A stretch of 5,512 bases of DNA. Source: a bacterium (lineage in GTDB: Bacteria > Electryoneota > Electryoneia > Electryoneales > Electryoneaceae). The stretch is from assembly GCA_014729955.1 (NCBI GenBank), contig WJJA01000213.1, positions 1 to 5,512 on the forward strand, written 5' to 3'. Position 1 is the first letter of the stretch. Each line of letters opens with the position of its first letter. The notes under the pieces were generated by a model. It made no database searches. It was given only the letters and a program-made list of their open reading frames with translations, and was not told the DNA's origin. Positions 1-5,082 of the stretch are shown one piece after another. The position numbers and the translations under genes were made by a program.

Positions 1-536
1 ATCTGAATGGATTGCCGCAATATGCCGTGGCGATTGCGCTGGAAAACCGTGAAGAGAACTCCGGAAAATGGGGTAGCATCGACCTGGGGGTGATCTATTT
101 GCCGGAACTCGATGTTCTGTTCAGCGCTATTCGCGGCAAAGGGGCATGGCGTGACGGCGAACCCGTTCATATCCCTGCCAAAGAGCGGCAGCTGCAATTG
201 CTTTCCCACTGGTGGCCGAAAGAGCCGGATGACCATTACGAAGCATGGGGCAGGCTGGTGGGAAGGTTGCTCAAAGAGGTTACGGATATTCGCAACATCG
301 GCAGTCCATGTGCGGAGTTGGCTTATGCCGCAGAGGGCACGTTGGGCGGATTTTTCGCACGGGATATGGAACCCTGGGACCTGGCGGCGGGTATGCTGAT
401 CATTGAAGAAGCCGGCGGAGCGTGGTTGGATCCATTTCACGACAACCCCCTGGCGTCCGGTTGGATTTGCGCCGGAGCGAAGGATACCGCCGACTGGATG
501 CGGGATGTGATGCGGCAGGAGGTGTCTTACTCTTGA
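1..536 (+). CDS. Inositol monophosphatase family phosphatase, C-terminal part (5' end outside window)
   Basis: This is a Mg2+-dependent sugar/inositol-phosphate phosphatase of the IMPase/FBPase/CysQ fold, probably cytoplasmic. The frame is open from base 3 with no stop, and the first codons read LNGLPQYAVAIALE. That matches the family segment just after the DPxDGT metal motif, so the true start and that motif lie left of the window. A TTG at position 12 is not a credible start. About 177 residues are visible; the family is usually about 260-270. Motif 2, WDLAAGMLIIEEAGG, sits at visible residues 125-139 with metal-ligand Asp126. It is preceded by the conserved GSPCAELAYAAEGTLGGFF segment. The stop at 534-536 overlaps the TTG start of the next gene, implying co-transcription and coupling. 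The substrate (inositol phosphate, fructose bisphosphate, PAP or other) cannot be told from this part. The family call is firm. Confidence 0.9.
   Translation, partial: LNGLPQYAVAIALENREENSGKWGSIDLGVIYLPELDVLFSAIRGKGAWRDGEPVHIPAKERQLQLLSHWWPKEPDDHYEAWGRLVGRLLKEVTDIRNIGSPCAELAYAAEGTLGGFFARDMEPWDLAAGMLIIEEAGGAWLDPFHDNPLASGWICAGAKDTADWMRDVMRQEVSYS
517..522 (+). promoter_or_regulatory. Ribosome binding site deciding the TTG start of the phosphohydrolase gene
   Basis: A strong AGGAGG lies inside the end of the phosphatase gene, 10 bases before TTG at 533. No ATG lies near it in this frame. The next candidate, GTG at 542, would remove residues just before the conserved LGLDG strand. The site therefore supports 533 over the more upstream in-frame GTG at 422. 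Confidence 0.7.
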
Positions 537-1804
537 AGCGGGTGGTAGTACTGGGACTGGACGGCACGCCCTTCAGTCTGCTGAAAGAGCGGATGCAGCG
601 TCGACCTGATTCCATTTGGGATCGTCTCCAGCGAAGCGGGCGGTTGATAAGGATCCGTTCGACCCGCCCTGAAGTCTCCTCCGTTGCCTGGGCATCCTAT
701 CTCACCGGCGCCGATCCGGGCGAGCACGGCCTGCTCGGATTTGTCGACCGCCATCCGCGGCCGTTCCAGCTCTACTTCCCGAACGGCGCATCCCTGCAGA
801 CTCCCACGGTCCTGGATAAGGTGCACAACGCAGGGGGGACAGTGATATCCATCAATGTTCCCGCCACCTTTCCTCCCAAGCCGCTTCGAGGACTTGTGAT
901 CGGTGGATTTCTCGGTGTTCACCTTGATGCAAATGTGCATCCACAAGACTGGCTGCCGCGTTTGCAACAGCTCAGCTACACGATCGATGTTGACCCCGCC
1001 GGTGCGTACAAAGACAAAGCCGCCTTTCTCGATCAACTGGAACAGGCGCTCGAAGCCAGGGTTCGTGTCGCGTTGGAAGCTGCGGAACGGTATGACTGGA
1101 ACCTTCTGCAACTGCATATCATGGAAACCGACCGTCTCTTCCATTTCTTCTGGGACGCTCCCGATTGGGAGCCGAGATTCCACCGGCTGCTGGATCGTGT
1201 CGATGATGCCGTGGAAACATTTTCCCGTCTGGCCGCGCGGGAGAATGCATCCCTTGTTGTGCTCTCCGATCACGGTTTCACTCGCACCCGCAAGATTTTC
1301 TTCCTGAACCGTTGGCTGATGGATGAAGGCTATCTGCAGTTCAACGGTGTACCTTCCTGGCAGACGATCTCTGACAGGACTCGTGCCTACGCGCTGGTGC
1401 CCGGGCGGGTTTTTCTTGCGATGCGCGGGCGTGAATCCTTCGGCTCGGTTGCCTTTGGTACAGAAGCCGAACGGTTGCGTGACGAGCTGCTGTCACGTCT
1501 GAGCGCGATCCGTGACCCCGACACCGGACTACCGGTGTTTCGAGAAGTGCTCGCGCGTGAAGATGTCTATCACGGACTCCAGAAGGAACGGGCGGCGGAA
1601 GTGCTTGCTTTTCCCGAGGACGGTATCGATCTGAAAGCCGATCTCGATACGCTCCGGCTGTTCGAGAAACCGACCACCCTGGTTGGAACACACACCTACG
1701 GAAACGCATTCGTGTATACCAATGCCGATGATCCGAAATGGAAGGATGCTGAGGCTTCGATCATCGAAGTCGGACAGTATGTGCAGCGCTTGTTGGGTGT
1801 GTAA
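533..1804 (+). CDS. Alkaline phosphatase superfamily phosphohydrolase/phosphodiesterase (COG3379-like)
   Basis: A 423-residue protein of the AlkP superfamily (type I phosphodiesterase/nucleotide pyrophosphatase and phosphomutase group), expected to hydrolyse phosphate mono- or diesters with two metal ions. Visible in order: VVVLGLDGT with metal Asp10; PEVSSVAW, where Ser49 takes the place of the usual Thr/Ser nucleophile; the signature YLTGADPGEHGLLGF (56-70); SINVPATFPPKP and VIGGFLGV, typical of the COG3379 group; DRLFH with Asp200 and His204; LSDHGF with Asp246 and His247, followed by LNRWLMDEGYL; and GTHTYG with His387. All expected ligands are present, so it should be active. There is no signal peptide, so it is probably cytoplasmic. 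TTG at 533 is chosen because the family starts right before the first strand, an AGGAGG precedes it, and it overlaps the upstream stop (TTGA). It is likely an operon with the preceding phosphatase. The substrate is unknown. Confidence 0.92.
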   Translation: MKRVVVLGLDGTPFSLLKERMQRRPDSIWDRLQRSGRLIRIRSTRPEVSSVAWASYLTGADPGEHGLLGFVDRHPRPFQLYFPNGASLQTPTVLDKVHNAGGTVISINVPATFPPKPLRGLVIGGFLGVHLDANVHPQDWLPRLQQLSYTIDVDPAGAYKDKAAFLDQLEQALEARVRVALEAAERYDWNLLQLHIMETDRLFHFFWDAPDWEPRFHRLLDRVDDAVETFSRLAARENASLVVLSDHGFTRTRKIFFLNRWLMDEGYLQFNGVPSWQTISDRTRAYALVPGRVFLAMRGRESFGSVAFGTEAERLRDELLSRLSAIRDPDTGLPVFREVLAREDVYHGLQKERAAEVLAFPEDGIDLKADLDTLRLFEKPTTLVGTHTYGNAFVYTNADDPKWKDAEASIIEVGQYVQRLLGV

Positions 1805-1807
1805 AAC

Positions 1808-1859
1808 GCCTATCCCGAATATTTCACGAGTTCAAAGGTTGTCAGTTGTGAGACGCGAA
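1808..1859 (+). repeat. Dispersed repeat, copy 1 (direct)
   Basis: This copy begins 4 bases after the phosphohydrolase stop codon. Compared without gaps to 2723-2774 it matches at 43 of 52 positions, including a 15-base identical run TTTCACGAGTTCAAA. Its outer 21 bases also match, in reverse orientation, 2958-2978. It is probably one end of a mobile or repeat family. No transposase gene is attached. Confidence 0.75.
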
Positions 1860-1879
1860 AAAATTGACGGGAAGCGTAG

Positions 1880-1903
1880 ACGCCCGGATGCTGGTCCGGG
1901 CGT
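1880..1903. terminator. Hairpin between convergent genes, probable terminator
   Basis: ACGCCCGGA and TCCGGGCGT form a perfect 9-bp stem around a 6-base loop (TGCTGG). The hairpin sits 76 bases after the plus-strand stop at 1804 and 57 bases past the minus-strand stop at 1960, so it could serve both. The plus-strand tail is only TTTCGT. On the minus strand the T-rich tract (opposite the A run at 1858-1863) is about 16 bases beyond the stem, so it is not a canonical intrinsic terminator in either direction. Confidence 0.55.
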
Positions 1904-1959
1904 TTCGTATGAAATCAGGCGATGAGGTTGAAGGTTGTTGCGATTCGCTGGATTGAAGG

Positions 1960-2559
1960 CTACTCGTTTTCCATGCGACGGAACGATTCCGCGACCGACT
2001 GGAAGGTGCCTTCGTAGGACGGCCAGAATTTCGCAGGTGCATTGAAGACCATGCGGTAGTGGCGCCCGTCGATTTCGTTCAGTGACATGTACTGTTCCTG
2101 GATCACGGTGGTGCTGTCAAAGACGCCCGGCAGCCCGGGGACAAGATCCACCGAACGGTGACGAATCCATGTGATACCGTCCAGCTCCACCTCTTCCAAA
2201 ATGAAGTGGCGCATGTTGGTGCCTTCCCGTCGCATCTTCTTGAGCATGTCGCCGCGTACGAGGTCGATGCCCATCTGGTTAACGTCGGCGATCAGCTTCT
2301 CAAGCTCACTGTCTTTGGCACGGCGATCCATCAGCATGACCATATAACCGCCCGGCTGCTCTTTAGCGCCGTCCAGCTCACCATGGGGAGCGTCGATGAC
2401 CGACAGGCCCCAGGGAGTGCGATTGCCGCCCCAACCGTTGGGGACCATGACCTCGAATCCCAGGTCTTCATGAACAAACGTGCCTTCATTCACCGGCATA
2501 CGCGCAAACGCCGTCATCATAAGGCCCGCAAGCAGAAAAAGTATCAGCGTACGTTTCAT
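1960..2559 (-). CDS. Secreted protein of unknown function, PsbP/DUF1795-like
   Basis: A 199-residue protein with a clear signal peptide: MKR, a hydrophobic stretch LILFLLAGLMM, and a likely cut after TAFA (residue 19). There is no lipobox Cys, so it should be soluble in the periplasm or outside. The mature part starts with EDLGFEVMVPNGW, like the opening strand of small PsbP/DUF1795-type proteins. It ends with YRMVFNAPAKFWPSYEGTFQSVAESFR, like that fold's closing helix. The middle has charged helix LEKLIADVNQMGIDLVRG and strand-rich stretches. No catalytic motif is seen. ATG at 2559 is preferred to a start at 2616 because it puts the signal sequence first and has AAAGGGA six bases upstream. 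The gene stands alone, between a convergent phosphohydrolase gene and repeat DNA, with repeat copies on both sides. The coding call is good; the fold is inferred from pattern only. Confidence 0.85.
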   Translation of the reverse strand: MKRTLILFLLAGLMMTAFARMPVNEGTFVHEDLGFEVMVPNGWGGNRTPWGLSVIDAPHGELDGAKEQPGGYMVMLMDRRAKDSELEKLIADVNQMGIDLVRGDMLKKMRREGTNMRHFILEEVELDGITWIRHRSVDLVPGLPGVFDSTTVIQEQYMSLNEIDGRHYRMVFNAPAKFWPSYEGTFQSVAESFRRMENE

Positions 2560-2565
2560 GGTTCC

Positions 2566-2572
2566 GTCCCTT
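2566..2572 (-). promoter_or_regulatory. Ribosome binding site of the small secreted-protein gene
   Basis: On the minus strand AAAGGGA lies 6 bases before ATG at 2559; a second AAGGGA is just upstream. This supports the start that opens directly with the signal peptide over the frame's upstream start at 2616. Confidence 0.6.
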
Positions 2573-2641
2573 TCCCTTCTCTTGAGAATGCGTCGGTAAC
2601 ATAGCCCACGAAGCACCGCTCAGGCAATTGCTCGCTCGTGT

Positions 2642-2659
2642 TTCGATATCAAGATCGAA
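2642..2659. promoter_or_regulatory. Inverted repeat upstream of the secreted-protein gene, possible operator
   Basis: TTCGAT and ATCGAA form 6-bp arms around a 6-base spacer (ATCAAG), about 83 bases upstream of the ATG at 2559. The size and position suit a repressor or activator site, but arms this short can arise by chance and no clear promoter overlaps it. Confidence 0.2.
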
Positions 2660-2722
2660 GCCGTGCGATTCCTCCCGACGGCCGGCGCGCCTGTTTTGCC
2701 ATGCCGGGTGTCCCGTAGCTTG

Positions 2723-2774
2723 GCCTAACCCGAATCTTTCACGAGTTCAAACTGTGTCAGAGGTGAGGCACGAA
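2723..2774 (+). repeat. Dispersed repeat, copy 2 (direct)
   Basis: An ungapped match to 1808-1859, 43 of 52 bases, at an offset of 915. Unlike copy 1 it continues into CTGTGTCAGAG and CGAAGGAT, which recur (directly or inverted) further inside the element. Confidence 0.75.
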
Positions 2775-2957
2775 GGATGAAGCTGTATGGCAATATCGCG
2801 AATCCTTCGCAACAATGCAGATGATGCAGTTGAGACCGCCCGAAGGGGGAAGGAATAGATGAGTTTGGCCTGGACACAATCTGTGTCAGAGAAAATCTGT
2901 ATAGCATGACATTATCTTATTGTTACTATAGTTTTTAGAAAAGAATGTTCTCGCCAT

Positions 2958-2978
2958 TCATGAAATATTCGGGCTACG
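2958..2978 (-). repeat. Dispersed repeat, copy 3 (inverted)
   Basis: Read on the minus strand this gives CGTAGCCCGAATATTTCATGA. Its CCCGAATATTTCA is identical to copy 1 over 13 bases. The similarity stops after the shared GA, so only the outer end is common, as expected for a terminal inverted repeat. Confidence 0.7.
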
Positions 2979-2999
2979 TCCGTTTGAAACGATCTATGC

Positions 3000-3036
3000 T
3001 GTGAGGTCACGGTTGACGGGTGATGTGTGAGGTCAC
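3000..3036. repeat. Tandem-spaced 11-mer TGTGAGGTCAC, possible paired binding site
   Basis: TGTGAGGTCAC occurs exactly at 3000-3010 and 3026-3036, start to start 26 bases. Each contains the palindrome GTGA-GG-TCAC. Such a paired dyad could be a protein site, but no gene starts beside it: the nearest gene ends at 3125 on the minus strand. Confidence 0.3.
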
Positions 3037-3054
3037 AATCCATCTACACCGGAT

Positions 3055-3071
3055 CAAGACCAGACACAACG
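3055..3071 (+). repeat. 17-base repeat downstream of the protease gene
   Basis: CAAGACCAGACACAACG matches 5029-5045 at 16 of 17 bases in the same orientation. The two copies flank the protease gene, lying 54 bases past its end and 144 bases before its start. It may be chance or a trace of duplication. Confidence 0.3.
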
Positions 3072-3082
3072 GTAGTACCGTT
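3068..3082. repeat. 15-base perfect palindrome
   Basis: AACGGTA-G-TACCGTT has 7-bp arms around one central base, followed directly by a second small dyad TTTCT-A-AGAAA (3081-3091). The one-base centre makes an RNA hairpin poor, so a protein-binding dyad is the more natural reading. It lies 43 bases beyond the protease stop. Confidence 0.3.
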
Positions 3083-3124
3083 TCTAAGAAACCTGCCCCA
3101 AAGCCCGCGCTGCACAACCGTGAT

Positions 3125-4885
3125 TTATTGTGGTATCTCGACTTCAACGATCACAACTTCGCCGTCGGGCGCCACAATCGTATCGTCCGCCTTGAACGCC
3201 ATGTCGCCGCTCGGAGTGGTGACCACCACCTGCACCGTCCATTTGCCGTTCGGCAGGTTGGGAAAGCGCGCTTCGCCGTAAGGGTCTGTCACGGCCGTAA
3301 TCGGGGGATAAGTCGGTCCGAGCCGTTCCTGCAACTGCACGGACAGGGGTGTCTTTGAGTTCTCCGCATCGTCGATTGCGTGCCGGGAGGAGAAGTGTGC
3401 GCGAGGCGCAGGGCTTTGCAAGAGGCGTACCCGGGCGCCTTCCAGGGGTTTGCCGTGGGAATCGTTGACCTTGACGATCCCTTCCGGCCAGCGTGTCGCG
3501 GCGATGATGTCGGGGATCCCCCAACCGTAAATGTTGTCCGGACGGTCGGCCCGTGAGGCGGTGGCACGCAGAGCACGTGTGGCCTGCCCGGCATTCCAGT
3601 CGGGGCGTGCGCTTCGTACGCAGGCAATCACACCGCCCATCACCGGGGTGGAGAGGCTGGTGCCGTTCCAGCGGGAATAGCGGTGGTCGGAGAACGGTGA
3701 GGCGACGGCTGTACGCACTCCCATCGCGACAAGGTCGGGCTTGATCCGACCATCGGAGGTCGGCCCGCGACTGGAGAACCCGCCAATCTTACCAGTTGAG
3801 TCGACGGCTCCGATGCCGAGCACAAACGGTCCGGTACTCGGCGGGCTGACCGTGCGGGGTTGCGGACCTTCATTGCCCGCCGACGTCGCAAGCACCATTC
3901 CGAGCTTGTGAGCGCGCTCAGCAACGAGGCTGGTGATCGGCGTACGGCCGTCGTAGTCGGCGAGGGTGTACCAGTCGGAATAGGAGAGGCTCGAGCTGAG
4001 TACGCTTGCGCCGAGACGTTCCGCCCATTCCACCGCGGCGACCCAGTTGTCTTCTTCCGCCGGAGTTTCGGAACGGACATCCTCGGTCTTTGCAAGCACC
4101 AGCGACACACCGTGAGCGACACCGATCAGGTTGCCGGGCTGGTATCCGGCGATGACCGACATACAACCGGTGCCGTGCGCGGGCTGACCTCGCACATCCT
4201 CGCCTTCTTCGTAGCCGGTGTTGTCGTCATCCTCGACAAAATCGTACTCGGCCACAATGTCCAGATCGCTGAACGATTCATGGGTGAGTTCGTAGCCGCT
4301 GTCCAGAACCGCCAGCAGCACACCCCGGCCGTTGTAGCCACGGCGATGCGCCTCGACGGCATTCACCATCAGGTTCTGCAGGTAGGAGGGACCGTAGAGT
4401 CCCGCGCCTGTGGCTCCCGGTCCCGGAGACGGAAAGCTTTCCCAGTGCCCCTCGACGGTATAGGAAAAGCCCGCCGGTTGCGTGGCATGGACCGGTTCGA
4501 CGGCCGCTACGAACGGCAGAGATCGGATCACCGGTAGGTCGTTGTCATTGCAATACGCCGACACACAATTGAACCAGCGGCTGACTTCGCCGATCTCTGC
4601 GCCTTGCTCGCTCAAGGTTTGCAGGTACGACGGATCGGGCGGGAGGTCGGCGATGGTGATGAGGGCATCGCTCGTTAACCCCTCAATACGGCGGCGTTCC
4701 AGCGCACGTTCGGTAAGCCCGTCTGCAAGTGCGGCGGAATCGATCTGTGCGGGGGACAGGCGTTCCCATGCTCCACGGTCGGTGAGATGGATCCAGACCT
4801 TTTGGGGTAAAGCCGCACGCCCGGCCTGTTGCTGGGCAAGAAGACAAACAAGCGCTGTGAATACGATCCGGGTGAGCCGTGTCAT
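3125..4885 (-). CDS. Secreted S8 family (subtilisin-like) serine peptidase
   Basis: A 586-residue exported endopeptidase. A signal peptide is at 1-24 (MTRLTRIVFTALVCLLAQQQ, then AGRA). Residues 25-150 form a pro-region with KVWIHLTDRG, LTERALERRRIEGL, IADLPPDPSYLQ and SRWFNCVSAY, resembling the N-terminal region of Bacteroidota secreted S8 peptidases. The catalytic domain, about 165-465, has Asp195 in LAVLDSG, His237 in AHGTG, oxyanion Asn338 in ATSAGNEGP and Ser410 in NGTSLSTPVMGG. An acidic stretch (VEDDDNTGYEEGED, 217-230) lies between Asp and His. Residues about 468-586 look like a carboxypeptidase-regulatory/Ig-like beta domain (GKPLEGARVRLL, DPYGEARFPNLPNGKW). No type IX sorting domain or anchor is visible, so it is probably released. 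The ATG at 4885 gives the signal peptide directly, though its Shine-Dalgarno is weak. It is probably transcribed alone, 197 bases from the upstream gene. Confidence 0.95.
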   Translation of the reverse strand: MTRLTRIVFTALVCLLAQQQAGRAALPQKVWIHLTDRGAWERLSPAQIDSAALADGLTERALERRRIEGLTSDALITIADLPPDPSYLQTLSEQGAEIGEVSRWFNCVSAYCNDNDLPVIRSLPFVAAVEPVHATQPAGFSYTVEGHWESFPSPGPGATGAGLYGPSYLQNLMVNAVEAHRRGYNGRGVLLAVLDSGYELTHESFSDLDIVAEYDFVEDDDNTGYEEGEDVRGQPAHGTGCMSVIAGYQPGNLIGVAHGVSLVLAKTEDVRSETPAEEDNWVAAVEWAERLGASVLSSSLSYSDWYTLADYDGRTPITSLVAERAHKLGMVLATSAGNEGPQPRTVSPPSTGPFVLGIGAVDSTGKIGGFSSRGPTSDGRIKPDLVAMGVRTAVASPFSDHRYSRWNGTSLSTPVMGGVIACVRSARPDWNAGQATRALRATASRADRPDNIYGWGIPDIIAATRWPEGIVKVNDSHGKPLEGARVRLLQSPAPRAHFSSRHAIDDAENSKTPLSVQLQERLGPTYPPITAVTDPYGEARFPNLPNGKWTVQVVVTTPSGDMAFKADDTIVAPDGEVVIVEVEIPQ

Positions 4886-4953
4886 GGTAATCGTCCGTTG
4901 GGTTGCTGTTCAAGATGCTACTGCGCGAAACAGTTTGATGCCTGGTTCGTCGA

Positions 4954-4972
4954 TCCGCCTGGAACCGGCGGA
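4954..4972. repeat. Hairpin in the leader of the protease gene
   Basis: TCCGCC and GGCGGA form 6-bp arms around a 7-base loop (TGGAACC), about 69 bases upstream of the protease ATG. There is no T tract on the minus strand, so a terminator is unlikely. It could shape the mRNA leader, or be incidental. Confidence 0.25.
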
Positions 4973-5004
4973 CAGTCGCTGATGTATTGAAGGAGATCAT
5001 CCGT

Positions 5005-5028
5005 CAGGTCTCATATACCTGCGGCAGG
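5005..5028. promoter_or_regulatory. Overlapping inverted repeats at the presumed protease promoter
   Basis: CAGGT-N7-ACCTG (5005-5021) overlaps CCTGC-G-GCAGG (5018-5028). The first dyad spans the candidate -10 hexamer of the protease gene, a position where a repressor would block transcription. The arms are only 5 bp, so this is tentative. It could alternatively help end transcription of the upstream membrane-protein gene, but no T tract follows. Confidence 0.25.
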
Positions 5029-5041
5029 CAAGACCAGACAA
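5012..5041 (-). promoter_or_regulatory. Candidate sigma-70-type promoter for the protease gene
   Basis: On the minus strand TTGTCT (5036-5041) and TATATG (5012-5017) are separated by 18 bases; each matches 4 of 6 consensus bases. It would give a leader of roughly 120 bases before the ATG at 4885. Matches of this quality are common by chance. Confidence 0.25.
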
Positions 5042-5045
5042 AACG
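5029..5045 (+). repeat. 17-base repeat upstream of the protease gene
   Basis: CAAGACCAGACAAAACG is the partner of 3055-3071 (16 of 17). Here it overlaps the candidate -35 hexamer, so one copy may simply be promoter sequence. Confidence 0.3.
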
Positions 5046-5082
5046 AGAGAATCGAATCACTCACACTAGATGAAACGGCCCC

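Larger units (their letters stand above)
2723..2978. mobile_element. MITE-like element or transposon remnant with terminal inverted repeats
   Basis: The left end GCCTAACCCGAATCTTTCACGA and the reverse complement of the right end (CGTAGCCCGAATATTTCATGA) share TANCCCGAAT(A/C)TTTCA(C/T)GA, giving near-perfect inverted ends on about 256 bases. Inside are an exact direct repeat CTGTGTCAGAG (2752-2762 and 2881-2891), an 8-bp inverted repeat (CGAAGGAT 2771-2778, ATCCTTCG 2802-2809) and a 6-bp hairpin GACACA-ATC-TGTGTC (2873-2887). No transposase is encoded, so it would be non-autonomous or decayed. No convincing target-site duplication is seen. The element identity is inferred; the repeats are seen directly. 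Confidence 0.5.
2560..3124. other. 565-base gene-free region: leader, repeat element and palindrome cluster
   Basis: This region holds no gene I can support. Positions 2560-2722 are the leader of the minus-strand secreted-protein gene; no convincing -35/-10 pair was found. Positions 2723-2978 are the repeat-bounded element. It turns AT-rich near its right end (about 2890-2945), unlike its surroundings. Positions 2979-3124 hold a duplicated 11-mer and short palindromes, and lie beyond the 3' end of the protease gene. Confidence 0.6.

Noticed and set aside
422..532. N-terminal extension of the phosphohydrolase from a GTG at 422
   Set aside because: The extra 37 residues are the out-of-frame reading of the conserved IMPase C-terminus. 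The family begins right before VVVLGLDG, and AGGAGG points to 533.
527..1273. Long open frame on the minus strand (248 codons)
   Set aside because: It lies wholly opposite the phosphohydrolase gene, whose frame contains all AlkP-superfamily motifs. The minus-strand product has no recognisable domain or ribosome site.
2725..2907. 60-codon minus-strand frame inside the repeat element
   Set aside because: It spans the repeat end and internal repeats, has no convincing ribosome site, and its last residues simply translate the repeat. It is probably spurious.
2906..2934. Possible promoter in the AT-rich end of the element (ATGACA, then TAGTTT)
   Set aside because: The -10 match is poor at normal spacing, and other hexamers give spacers of 12-14 bases. 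AT-richness alone is not evidence.
3020..3358. Plus-strand frames over the protease 3' end
   Set aside because: They overlap the conserved C-terminal beta domain of the protease in antisense and have no support of their own.
3860..4537. Open frame of 225 codons on the plus strand
   Set aside because: It is antisense to the S8 catalytic domain. The composition is that of a reverse reading of a GC-rich gene and no motif is present.
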